Assembly: GCF_017654505.1 (NCBI RefSeq)
Contig: NC_054552.1
Coordinates: 33,640,597 to 33,704,596 of the forward strand
Direction: 5' to 3'
DNA: 64,000 nucleotides
Source: Polyodon spathula
Lineage: Eukaryota; Chordata; Actinopteri; Acipenseriformes; Polyodontidae
Part shown: piece by piece, positions 53,740 to 63,973 of the stretch
How the letters are laid out: each line of letters begins with the position of its first letter
Position numbering within the stretch: position 1 is the first letter of the stretch
Translations under genes and position numbers: made by a program
Notes under the pieces: generated by a model
Told to the model about the DNA's origin: nothing
The model's database searches: none
What the model saw: only the letters and a program-made list of their open reading frames with translations

Positions 53740-54902
53740 GTCCATCAACTTTCTTCTGTTTGGACTGCGTCTTGTTAAACTCTCTGTCCAATCATAACAA
53801 AGTAGGTTTAGGAATAGCATAAAGTGATCATGCAAATTGTATTGTATTGTATTCTTTCAATTATGAATTGATATTTCAACAATGTATTTATCTTCCATAC
53901 TTAAATGCCAGATTGGTTGTACTGTAAATTCAACTTTCAGAAAACATCTTCATTTGCTCATCTGATTTATGAAGCAGAAGCTAAAAGACAGATGTCCACT
54001 ACTTAACTATTAGTGTCCTTCACACGAACAAGAATGTTCTCTGTGCTGCCAAAAGAAGATTTTTTTTTGGTAGGAATTGTGTTATTTGAAAAAGAAATTG
54101 CACTTTAATAGAGAAAACAATTTCCAAAAAAAATAAGAACTTGACTTGGATTAATTTACTGATTATGAAAGTTAAATGTAAAGTGTATTAGGAAAGCCAG
54201 CGGTAAAGAGTATATTACACTGGCACTTACAGTAGATACCTATTATCATAGATACCAGGAATATTTATTCCTCAGAGGCCATCCTTTAATAAGTGTATTG
54301 ACAGTGTGGGGCAACAGGAACCAAGGTTATCTGCACAGTCCTGTTATAAGCCCCAGCCAACCCTGGGTTCAAGCTGGACTCTCACACTAAATTTGAATTC
54401 AAAGCGCATTCTTATTTCATTCCTTTTAGAATCAACATGGGTTGTTTTGCAAGAAGCATTTATTCCCCTAAATACATTTGATTCTAAATGGATTGTTTTT
54501 GCAGTAAGCCAAAGCTGATTTCATATGTTATAACTGGGAAATTAATCTTGAATGAATCCTTTTTAAGAAAAATCTAAACCCGATCTCAACTCTGCAGAGC
54601 TGCACGTGCTGTCTCAAGGAAAGAATAATAAGCGAATGTCCCTGTCATAGTGAAGTTGTATTGTTTGCCAAACAAACTACTATCGACAATCAAATTCCCC
54701 TTTAAGTGATTCTAGTGGCATCTGGATTTTATAAAGCAGCATGGTACGTTAACCAGCAAGAAACCAGTAAATGTGTGTTTCAGTTCCCAGCAATTGCTAG
54801 TCACCAGCAAACCAGTAGTTACTGGACTTTCCTGCAGAAGGAAAAGTAAGAATAATGCAATAAATGATAGTGGCCGTGTGCCATGCCTCCTATGTTAATG
54901 CC

Positions 54903-55304
54903 TGAACATGGAACCCCAGGAGAAAGCGTCTTAAAGGTCTGAACACGAAACCCTATGAGAACGTGTCTTAAAGGTCTGAACACGAAACCCTATGAGAACG
55001 CGTCTTAAAGGTCTGAACACGAAACCCTATGAGAACGCGTCTTAAAGGTCTGAACACGGAACCCTATGAGAACGTGTCTTAAAGGTCTGAACACGGAACC
55101 CTATGAGAACGCGTCTTAAAGGTCTGAACACGGAACCCTATGAGAACGCGTCTTAAAGGTCTGAACACGGAAACCTATGAGAACGTGTCTTAAAGGTCTG
55201 AACACGAAACCCTATGAGAACGCATCTTAAAGGTCTGAACACGGAACCCTATGAGAACGCGTCTTAAAGGTCTGAACACGAAACCCTATGAGAACGCGTC
55301 TTAA
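54903..55304. repeat. 37-bp minisatellite, about 11 copies
   Basis: The unit is AAAGGTCTGAACACGAAACC then CTATGAGAACGCGTCTT. The variable positions are GAAA/GGAA and GCG/GTG. Many copies contain CpG (ACGCGT). Confidence 0.95.
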
Positions 55305-56812
55305 GGTTGCCCACAATAGGTGCCCTGTTGGGCATGGTCTGCATGTACTTCTATGAAACCCAGGAATGTTTTGTGGGTTATAAACATTTTTTTTTTCTTT
55401 AGGAACAAACAAGGCCAGGTTCACAGAAACCTAAACCCTGTGCTTTTTTTTCTCCCCCTAGAATGGAGATATTTAAAAATGTAGCATGTTTTCAAGGCAA
55501 GGGCCCTAAGCACCAGGTCCTGTTCTATGGGCAGCATTGAGTGCAGAGGGGCTGGTGATAGCCGGTCCAGTACTTTGACAGTGGCTGAAACATATTGTAT
55601 AGTACTGTACATTATTTATTGATACATATCCACAGAATGTGACAGATTTAATCCACTTGAGATTCATTAAAAAAGTAAAAAGATTGAGGAATTTGTTATT
55701 AACATGTTCAATTGCAAGCAATGCATATGTAATGGTCCTTGCTTTGCATTGGCTAACCATTGTGCACAGAACACTATCTTCCGTTTGGAGATTCCAAGAC
55801 CTATACAATTCTATATATACATATACATGTGCTACTGAGGACAGACTTCCAATACATTAAATGTAGTTCTCTCTGAAAAGCAACTGGATTTAAGCAGCCA
55901 GCTAGAGACCAAATGATCATATTCTTACAGTGACCCCTTCCCATGTAATGGGCTGCTATTTGAAGGCATTAGAGCACTGCCAATAAGCACATTCATCAGA
56001 ACCCCTAATGCTTTGTGAATAAGGTGCAGAATGCTTTTGATTATGTAATAGTGCTGAGGTTCTGTACTTCAATGGTTTAGAAATTCCTTCAGGTTGTCAC
56101 AGAGCCTGCCAAACATATAGTGCTTCAGATTCACCTACTTTATAAGTAGATGAGGCTTCTGATTCAAGTGGCTTTTAGTTCCCTCTGGCGCTGACTGAAT
56201 AATCGAGTGAACTATTGGTAAGATGCCAGATTCAAGCTTTAGCCCATAAACCTGATATAACTGTGTGAGTAGCTGGAGCCTAGCAGTACCTCCAAAATAA
56301 GCGTCTCTTATTTATACAAATACCTGGTACTGGATTGCAGTTGAGATGTTTTGAGATGTCGCCATTACTGGGTGTACCAGAAAATAAAAGCAATAGCACC
56401 TTCTTTCTCTCTGTCTCTCACAGATTCGTTTAAAAAAAGTTGATAACCAAACTGTGAGAACTGCAGAAACAGCAGAGAGCGGCATTAGTGGCACTTATTG
56501 AAAAACAAAATAAAACAAGAGGAAAAATAAATATATACACATTTGTTTTTCACAATATACAATACAGATATTTTATGTTATGTTTTTCTGTATGCTTCTC
56601 TCCTTGCATTCTGTATTTTTATTTTCATTTAAAAAAATTAATATGTGATGTTATATGTTTGCTGTAAAATAAATTAAACCCTATTTTCATTCCTTATTGG
56701 TGTACCTGTTTTTTGTTTTATTTATTTATTTATTTATTAGAACTAAAATAAATGGTCTAGCATTTAAATATGTTTGTGCTTCACAAAAAATAGTTTCTAA
56801 AAATGAATTATC

Positions 56813-56814
56813 AG

Positions 56815-56849
<35 letters not shown>
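56813..56849. repeat. (TA)n-(TG)n microsatellite
   Basis: Short TA run followed by about 13 TG units, in the intergenic region. Confidence 0.93.
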
Positions 56850-57070
56850 TTGGAAACCATGCCAGGCTATTGGAATGATCTTCACTGTGCTACCAAGAGA
56901 AATGGTCTGATGACTATTAGGCACCACCGTCTTTGTAAAGGACGACTGAGGTGAGGGATAGATGGCTCCTGAGATGGTTACATTCATTGGATTCCATGTG
57001 TGTGTTCTGAACCACCAAGCAATTTCAGTATCCACATTGCAGGATGTTCTATACAGGAACTCAATGTTTG

Positions 57071-57076
57071 TTTTTT

Positions 57077-57130
<54 letters not shown>
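57071..57130 (+). repeat. T16-G44 homopolymer junction
   Basis: 16 T are followed by 44 uninterrupted G, the longest poly-G in the window. It has the same order as the T15-G18 tract at 4533. Expect length error in assembly. Confidence 0.92.
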
Positions 57131-57132
<2 letters not shown>

Positions 57133-58440
57133 CTCATTTGTATGGTGTGTGCCCAAGCAGATCATCCACGATATCAATACCCAGACCCTACAGAGAAATG
57201 TAGGAGGCTGACAGTTTTACTGAGGGAGCCCAGGTGATCTCTCCAGGTCACAGTGAAGATGCATTTTGTTCCAGTCACTTTTTCCAGTTACTGTAACTTC
57301 ACTCTTCTTGAAATCCATGCACAGATCATATTAATACAGTACTTCCCTTTCTATCCTAATCCAAATGTCTTTATTTCTGATGAGCAAGCCAGTGCCCTGG
57401 TTTGAGAGGGTCTTCCTGTGGACAGAGCTGAAGGGAAACCAAGAAGCCATGTGCTACCATTGTGTGGCCATGCAGGGTCAGTTAACTTGAGAGCAGTGTG
57501 TTGCACAGGAGATTAATTTACTCTTTAAAAAAAAAGCTCATTTTTGTTTTTTACTAGGACACATTTGCAAAACTAGTAAAAGGTTTCCATTAATACTTTT
57601 TAAATATAGTATATGGATTATTTAAAACAGTGTTTGTGAATACACAACGGCAGAGATCAGTCAAGCTTGAAACCACTACTAAAATCCCACTAGAAGGAAC
57701 TTTAAAACAATGCTGTAAATTAACCTTTCTGCAACACCAGTGGACCGGGTAAATCAGTTTATTTAATCATATTTAGAAATAAAGGTACATAGCGCAGTGT
57801 TACTAGCGCAAAACGCCAAACACATACATATTCATAGGAAGGTTTACAGGTCGCAGTACTAAGAACGTTTCAACATCATATAATCTAAAATATTACAATA
57901 GCTTCTCCTCAAAACGACTCCGAGGTGCAGCTCTGCCCCCACGTTTCTTTAAACTGATGCATGTATCAATTGTTAGGCATGGGAAATAAAACATCGGAGC
58001 GCGGCTGTCCATAAATAATTTAAACAGAGACACGTGGTTGGTAAACGATACGGATTTAGAGAGGAAGATTATAAAATATTGATAAAAAATACTTAAGTAT
58101 TTAATGTCATTAGCAGTGAACTTCTAATCCTCGTGAAAATAGGACCTGGACGCTAGCTAGCGCTGGTCTAAATGCGAAGTGCCCAGCGGACAGCTAGGGG
58201 AGGCAGGGCTGTACTGGGTACACAGGAGGATTTTCTGTAGCCTGCATCTGGTCGTTGTGTTTTAAACGACTTTGTATTGACAAAAGAAAGGTACATTCTG
58301 ATGAAAACTCACTGAAACTGGCCATACAGGACAAGGCTAATTCAGTGCAGCTAATAATCATGAGTACGTGTTAGTACAATATTGCACTCGCATAGGCCAT
58401 ACAGTCGTGTGGAGTAAGCCGAGAAGTCTTGACATGGATG

Positions 58441-58807
58441 CCTGTCTCTTTAAAGGTCTGGCAGCTGTTTTCTAGTGTGTCTGGGTAATGTGGAAATCCA
58501 ATCCCGGTGTGTTTTTTTAGTGGAGCGGGTTTGAATGAGACGGGTGAACAGCCCCAGAGCTAGAGAGGCAGAGAGAGATGCGTAGGTACTGGGAACCCTG
58601 GAAACAGAACTCGCTAACCTGGGAATTAGCTCTTCAAAACGAGCGCCGCTGAGTCAGAGGGAGTCATCTTCACAAATCCTGCAATAAGGGACAACAACAA
58701 CAACAAAAGACAGGCATTCTGTGAAAAGAAACGTGGATAATTAGCACGGCTGGCTATCTTTCCTTCTGACCTGTTCGTTTATAACCCCCGCTTTCCTAGC
58801 TCAAGTC
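58441..58807 (+). promoter_or_regulatory. ST8SIA2: presumed ST8SIA2 promoter / 5' UTR region
   Basis: The 370 bp before the ST8SIA2 start contain an E-box (CAGCTG near 58462), a perfect AP-1 site TGAGTCA at 58650-58656 and moderate GC, but no clear TATA box or strong CpG island. The transcription start cannot be placed; the assignment rests on position. Confidence 0.35.
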
Positions 58808-58905
58808 ATGACCCTGGAGATCAGGAGCTGGGTTTTTGGCATTGTTACAGTTCTGGTTATTTTTCTTATTTTAGTGGATATTTCCAAAGTTGAGGAGGAG
58901 ATTGG
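58808..58905 (+). CDS. ST8SIA2: ST8SIA2 exon 1
   Basis: The ATG at 58808 (context GTCATGA, with a purine at -3) opens [20 protein letters not shown] then [13 protein letters not shown]. This aligns without gaps with the mammalian start and encodes the cytoplasmic tail and signal-anchor helix. The donor GG|GTAAAT is at 58906. No in-frame alternative with homology exists upstream. Confidence 0.95.
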
Positions 58906-61900
58906 GTAAATATTTTTTTTTTCAAGTGTTTTGATTTCTTAATCATATATGGCTAACCTGACACGTTACTTTTTGGACAGTGCTAATGGGTACAATTTAC
59001 ATATTTTGCTTGCTGTATAACTACAAAAATACGCGATGTTTTGACTATTTTAATCATTTGACTTGAACGACAGGAGCTACCTGTGCAAAATCACGACGGG
59101 GAATTAACTCAATGTATTTATTCTGTATGAGCATAAACGTATAAGTAAGTTGTCTACTGTAATGAATTAATCATTTATACTTGCTCCTATTAAAATGAGT
59201 CTTCTTTGCGTCCCTTTCCATTGATTTGCATCGTTTTCTCTCGCTAACAGCACTCACTAGCAGTATGTGTTTGTTAGCAGACGAGAGGTCGCCTTTGTCC
59301 AAGGCGATTTCCAGAGACTAGGGTCTGTGAACTATGCATCAGACGCACAGTTCACTGGAGACACAGCACAGGAGGTAAAGTGACTTGCTCAGCCACACAC
59401 TGAGCCTGGATCTGAACCGGGGACCTCGTGGTTACATGGCCCCAACCAGTGGACCACACAGCCTCATTACTTTATATATCTATCGAGTGTTTCGCTAAAC
59501 ATATCGCAAAGCATTTTTCAATATTGGAGGATACACACACACAAAAAAACGTAGTTCGTTATCACAGCGTCCATGCTTGTGGCAAACGGCTCTACCTGAT
59601 GAGATCTCATTTAGGACCGGACTCGAGGCTACCACCCTAAGGTGGTGTCGAGTATGATATTAAAGGCTGCGTAATGTGGACGCTAAAAGCATTTAAAAAG
59701 CATACACTACAAAAAGCATTAACACGAGCATTAGCGAATGTGATGTATAACTGCTGTAAATATAGCCCGGTGAAATCGAATGACATTGGAGCCTGTAGCA
59801 CAACTCGTCACAGAGGAGTGGAATGTCTCGCTTCTGCATGAAATCGTAAACTGTGTAGCCCACCACTGACTGCAGCCGGGAGACTGGAAGCTATGCACGC
59901 AGTGTGAATCGCGGAGAGTTTTGTCTGCGTTTTATTCCATCTCTGTCTATCTATTTTATATATGTTTATATATCATTTCTCTCTATGTATATTAGTGTAG
60001 TTGCCATGGCATCAAAAGCCTACAAGTGTCTCCACTGTTCAAATACACTTTCCCTTGACACAAGAATGTTCTACCGAAATGCTTCTGTTACATTGTTTTG
60101 TAAAGGTTGTTCCTATGAGTGGGATGCACAACCCTTATAAAATATAAATGAATTTCTAACAAAGACAACTGCATATTTTACATACCTTTCATCTATAGGG
60201 GGTTTGCAGCTGCACAGAGTAAGCAAATAGGTAACGCGTGGATTTCCATTATTGTAAACGTTTTATTTTCTTGCAGGATTCCTGAAGGCAGTGACTCTGG
60301 GAAACGAGTGATGAGCAGCTTGCAAAGCAGATCCAGCAGGTCTGTTGCTTCTAGCTGTCTGTCTCTGGGCGCTCCTGTGCATTTCTCTTTATCTTCATAT
60401 GACTGAGCTAACATTTCAATGTAATCTTGCAGATAATTTGGTGATATTTGAAATATCCAGATTCTCATTAAGACACATTTCTGATACTGATCTCAGGCAG
60501 AAAGAATAATACAATGCAAATGAATGAACTGGTCACCATGGAAACAAAAGGAATAGCTCCTGCATAAAAGGAGGAGACCTTTACTACCTGCCGCTTGCCT
60601 GACTCATGCTTTGATTACTTTGTATCTCAATTAAAACATTAAACAAAACTCTAAGCCTAGTCTTCTGTATGAGCTAACCTACTCTGTAGGATTTAGCTAG
60701 ATGCTGTAGTGATATAACCAGACTATATACACGTATAGGCATACAGTTTGGCTTAATTACTGGAAATCACTGGATTCAGGTTTTCACATGGGAGATTGAT
60801 GCCCAGAGACCTCACTGCAGATTGTTAAAAAAACAAACAAACAAACAAACAAAAACAAAAAAAACGGTATATTGACAGTTAAAGGCATTGCCACAAAAAA
60901 CATCCCATGGCTGTTCTGGTAAATATATTTTTCTTTTTCCTTGACTGTTAAGCCTTTGTTTTGTTTTCATTGTTTTGTTTGTAACACTGCTGAATGCTGG
61001 ATTCAGTTAAGGGACTGACTGTAAAACCACAAAGGCGACAGGATTTGTCAGAATGGTCTCGGCACAGCAAGGGCCCAGTGTACTCCCAGAGTGGGTCTGC
61101 AGAGAGGCAGGAGTTCTTAATTAGTTAGTTAGTCTTAAAGAGTTAGCACTTCCTGTGGGTTGTTGAAAGTGGTGCAGTCTCCATTCAGAAAGGGGCCATA
61201 GACATCCACTGCTTTTCACTATAGATGTGAGAAGGGGGTCTGACTGGAGCCGAGGCCCAGATGGGAGAGAAGTGTGGGGGTGGGCTAAGGGGGGCAGGGG
61301 ATGAAAGGTGCAATATGTAAAATAAAATCTGGAATTTGTTCCACATTCACTGTTGTATTTGAAGTTTTTCTTGCGTGCAATTATGACTTGTCTCACAGTT
61401 TTGTGGTGAAGGAGTGCCATGCGGTTTGCTGTAAGCAGTTCCCTAAGGATCACTGCAATGCAATGCTGATTTTCTTTTTCTTTGAATGGTAGTGTTGTGC
61501 TGGCTTGGTTCGCTGTCTTACTGTATTATTGTTGATGCTATTCAGAGATGCTGCGGCTGACAGAGACTCCACTGCCAGGACTGGAGTCAGTGACAGTAAC
61601 AGCAGCATTGTGCCCGCTGCTCCAGAATGGAGGTTCAACAAAGATGTTTCAATCAGCATCAGGTACATGCTTAATAAAGCTGCAAGCCTTTCATGTTAAA
61701 TTGAAGTACAAAACATGTGATTTACTTTACCCCTAAAAAGACTGCCTGCACAGTTCTTCAGTATTGTCGCGTTCATTTAAAGGATTCATTGAAACACCCG
61801 AGCACTGTACAAATGCTCAGTTCACTTAGTGTAGTGGGTCAGAGTTTAACACATGGTCTGCACTACTGTATTTTCATGTTGGTGTTGCCTTTACAGAAAG

Positions 61901-63973
61901 AATATACTGAAGTTCCTGGATGCTGAAAGGGACATCTCGGTGTTGAAGGGGAATGTACAGGCCGGTGATATTATCCATTACGAATTTGACAGAGAGCAAA
62001 CCATGAACATCTCTGAGAACTTGTACCGGCTCCTCCCCAGCTCGCCCCCTCTGAAGAAGCAGCACTTTAAACGCTGCGCCATCGTGGGGAACTCAGGGAT
62101 CCTGCTCAACAGCGGCTGTGGAACAGAGATCGACTCGCATGATTTTGTCATCAGGTATGCCATTCTTATAAACTTGCAAGGGCTGCACTCGGACCAAGGA
62201 ACCTGCAAGAAACAATACTGCCTGTCGTGCGGGTGGTTGTAAAGGCAGCAGGAAGTGTCAGTACTTCATTCAGTTCCGTGTTGCAGGTGCAATCTAGCTC
62301 CGGTGGAGGAGTACTCCAGGGATGTGGGGCTCCGGACCGGGCTGGTGACGATGAACCCCTCAGTGGTGCAGAGAGCCTTCGAGGACCTGGTCAGCGAGGT
62401 GTGGAGAGAGAAGCTCCTGCAGCGGCTGCGAGGGCTGAGCGGGAGTGTCCTCTGGATCCCTGCCTTCATGTCCAAGGGAGGGGAGGATCGGGTGGAGTGT
62501 GTCAATGACCTGATCCTCAAACACCACCTCGACGTGCGGACTGCCTTCCCCTCCCTGAGGCTGCTGCACGCAGTGCGAGGGTAAGAGGGCTGGCAGCCTG
62601 TTGTTAATGGTGTACCAGTTCACTTTCATTCCCCAGATCAGTGTAGGGTGTGTTCCAGGACCGCGCCCCATAGCCCTGCTGTTGATAAGATTAGACCGTG
62701 GCACAGCATTGACCCTCCGGGGGATTTCGTGCCTGATAGCGGATACTGTTGCTAATGCACATGCTCGTTTAAGTGGGTCAGTGCGTCTCTGCTGGCCTCT
62801 CCTGGGAAGGCAATGTGTGATGATGGCTGTTAAACTTTGACATTTTCTGGCGGAGGTTGCAGATTTATATGAATTAACAAACAACTTACAAAAAATAGGT
62901 ATTGGTTTGTAGTGATTTCCAATGGAACACTGTAGTAAGTTTGCAGACATTATTTTAAAAGGAAAAATGACCCACACACTGAAAAGGTCAGGGCTAGGTT
63001 AAAATATCCTTAACATGCCATGTACAATGAGGCTTTTTTCCCATTGCAGCTCCTCTCACACTGTGTGAATGGGCCCTTTCTTCTGCAGTAACAGTCCCGT
63101 TACCTCTGGATCAGGTGATCACAGACCCCTGTGTAAAAGAGAACCTGGTCAAACAGACTCCTTGCTGAAGCAGAGCCAGTGTAGAACGCACACACTGCAG
63201 CGTTTGTGCTGAAGAGGACAACTGCTTCCTTGTGCTGTAAATAGAGCAGCTCCAATGATTTCCTGGCCTCTGATCTGTACCGGGTTCCAGGGGGTGCTGG
63301 CAGCACTGCGGCTGACTCCCTCCAGAGTAAACGAAGTTCTGAAAGCGCGGGTCGAGGAGCCGCCCTCACTGCAGAATATCAATGCCATAGCTGAACTGAC
63401 AGCTTTGGACCAAGTGTGCCGCTCTATGTGCCTGTCTCTCTCTCTCTACAATTACCAAGCTAAGAGAAGAAACAAACTGGTCCCAGACCTTCCACTGCTT
63501 TTAGTTTTGTTCTCATCTTGTGGTCACCATAATTCATTGCTACATGGCGTTGAGGTCGAATGTGTTTTCCATGTAATCCTATAAAAAAAAATACAATTTA
63601 AACACCACCCATGTTAACTGGCACTACCCAAACATGAATCTGTGTTACTGAATTATTATTATTATTATTATTATTATACCCTATCAGGTACTGGCTGACA
63701 AACAAGGTTCTGATCAAACGCCCAACGACCGGTCTGCTGATGTACACGCTGGCCACTCGATTCTGTGACGAGATCCACCTGTACGGCTTCTGGCCATTTC
63801 CCCAAGACCAGGACGGAAACCCCGTGAAGTACCACTACTACGACAGCCTGACGTACGAATACACCTCCCAGTCCAGTCCCCATACCATGCCCCTGGAGTT
63901 CAAGACCCTGAGCAGCCTCCACCAACAGGGGGCACTCAAACTCCACATCGGGAAATGCAGTGCAAGGCTATGA
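58808..63973 (+). CDS. ST8SIA2: ST8SIA2 (STX, alpha-2,8-polysialyltransferase), complete spliced CDS
   Basis: This Golgi type II membrane enzyme adds alpha-2,8-linked polysialic acid to N-glycans of carriers such as NCAM, mainly in developing brain. The coding exons are 58808-58905, 60277-60339, 61546-61662, 61897-62154, 62287-62580 and 63688-63973. All introns are GT-AG, giving 1116 nt (371 residues plus TGA; the mammalian enzyme has 375). Features are a short cytoplasmic tail and signal anchor (residues 8-23), a stem with sequon NSS (72-74), a basic region (about 82-115), sialyl motif L from C153, a polysialyltransferase domain (about 246-280), motif S (about 290-314), motif III YHYYD (325-329) and motif VS HTMPLE (H342, E347). 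Cysteines 153/303 and 167/367 match the conserved disulphide pairs. It is closer to ST8SIA2 than to ST8SIA4 in the N-terminus and exon layout. Confidence 0.97.
59270..59464 (-). mobile_element. tRNA-derived SINE, minus strand
   Basis: On the minus strand it reads GGCTGTGTGGTCCACTGGTT (A-box region), then GAGGTCCCCGGTTCAGATCC (B box GGTTCAGATCC), a GAGCAAGTCACTTTACCTCC body, GATGCATAGTTCACAG, and a 3' end GCCTTGGACAAAGGCGACC and TCGTCTGCTAACAAA. It belongs to the same family as the element at 31365 but has a better-preserved pol III promoter. Confidence 0.85.
60006..60140 (+). CDS. small ORF with two CxxC pairs, function unknown
   Basis: A 44-codon open frame inside ST8SIA2 intron 1 starts at an ATG in good context (GCCATGGC). 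It reads [15 protein letters not shown]... and ends ...[15 protein letters not shown]. The spacing CxxC-x20-CxxC looks like a small zinc-ribbon. I do not recognise a family. It could be a fragment of a transposon or retrocopy, or chance. Coding status is unproven. Confidence 0.2.
   Translation: MASKAYKCLHCSNTLSLDTRMFYRNASVTLFCKGCSYEWDAQPL
60277..60339 (+). CDS. ST8SIA2: ST8SIA2 exon 2
   Basis: A 63-bp exon (residues 33-54), [20 protein letters not shown] then R, part of the luminal stem. Its length equals that of the mammalian exon (21 codons) although the sequence is only weakly conserved. Acceptor TTTTCTTGCAG, donor AG|GTCTGT at 60340. It is phase 2 on both sides, so in-frame skipping is possible. 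Confidence 0.85.
60340..61545 (+). other. ST8SIA2 intron 2
   Basis: A 1206-bp phase-2 intron with an A/AAAC-rich microsatellite at 60826-60864; otherwise nothing recognised. Confidence 0.88.
60826..60864. repeat. (AAAC)n microsatellite
   Basis: About five AAAC units with flanking A-rich sequence, in ST8SIA2 intron 2. Confidence 0.88.
61546..61662 (+). CDS. ST8SIA2: ST8SIA2 exon 3
   Basis: Residues 54-93 of the stem: [20 protein letters not shown] then [20 protein letters not shown]. It carries the sequon NSS (72-74) and the start of the basic region (WRFNK). Acceptor GATGCTATTCAG, donor AG|GTACAT. The stem is a few codons shorter than in mammals and largely diverged; the anchor is the EWR...SIR motif, which parallels KWR...LRIR. 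Confidence 0.9.
61663..61896 (+). other. ST8SIA2 intron 3
   Basis: A short 234-bp phase-2 intron with nothing else recognised. It ends TGGTGTTGCCTTTACAG. Confidence 0.9.
61897..62154 (+). CDS. ST8SIA2: ST8SIA2 exon 4 (sialyl motif L, first half)
   Basis: Residues 93-179. [18 protein letters not shown] completes the basic region needed for NCAM polysialylation. [10 protein letters not shown] and sequon NIS (130-132) follow, then the sialyl motif L core [16 protein letters not shown] (153-168), which binds CMP-sialic acid, ending [10 protein letters not shown]. Donor AG|GTATGC at 62155. Confidence 0.97.
62155..62286 (+). other. ST8SIA2 intron 4
   Basis: A 132-bp phase-2 intron that interrupts sialyl motif L at the conserved position. 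It ends TCAGTTCCGTGTTGCAG. Confidence 0.93.
62287..62580 (+). CDS. ST8SIA2: ST8SIA2 exon 5 (motif L end and polysialyltransferase domain)
   Basis: Residues 179-277. [20 protein letters not shown] followed by TMNPSV ends motif L. The middle reads [20 protein letters not shown] then [11 protein letters not shown]. The end, [20 protein letters not shown] then AVRG, is most of the basic polysialyltransferase domain that distinguishes polymerising ST8 enzymes. The donor GG|GTAAGA is at 62581. The exon is GC-rich relative to its flanks. Confidence 0.97.
62581..63687 (+). other. ST8SIA2 intron 5
   Basis: An 1107-bp phase-2 intron. The last 40 bp are an (ATT)n repeat followed by TACCCTATCAG, so the usual pyrimidine tract is replaced by microsatellite. 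No gene is recognised inside. Confidence 0.9.
63651..63678 (+). repeat. (ATT)n microsatellite at ST8SIA2 exon 6 acceptor
   Basis: About nine ATT units end 9 nt before the splice acceptor of exon 6. They therefore occupy the branch-point and pyrimidine-tract region. Confidence 0.95.
63688..63973 (+). CDS. ST8SIA2: ST8SIA2 exon 6 (sialyl motifs S, III and VS)
   Basis: Residues 277-371. [15 protein letters not shown] completes the polysialyltransferase domain. [20 protein letters not shown] is motif S with C303. YHYYD (325-329) is motif III. HTMPLEF contains H342 and E347 of motif VS, where the histidine is the catalytic-base candidate. The C-terminus [14 protein letters not shown] keeps the terminal cysteine (C367). 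TGA at 63971-63973; only 27 bp of 3' UTR are in the window. Confidence 0.97.

Larger units (their letters stand above)
51081..58807. other. SLCO3A1-ST8SIA2 intergenic region
   Basis: About 7.7 kb without a recognised gene. It holds three minisatellites (52021, 52820, 54903), a TG microsatellite (56813), a T/G homopolymer (57071) and the presumed ST8SIA2 promoter and 5' UTR in its last part. Intervals 51081-52020 and 55305-56800 are unique sequence in which I see no gene or strong element. Confidence 0.85.
58906..60276 (+). other. ST8SIA2 intron 1
   Basis: A 1371-bp phase-2 intron. It contains a minus-strand SINE (59270-59464) and a 44-codon ATG-initiated open frame with two CxxC pairs (60006-60140). 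It ends TTTTATTTTCTTGCAG. Confidence 0.92.

Noticed and set aside
56811..57137. Minus-strand frame with a long proline run
   Set aside because: The proline run is the poly-G tract at 57087-57130 read in reverse, and the other end is a TG microsatellite.
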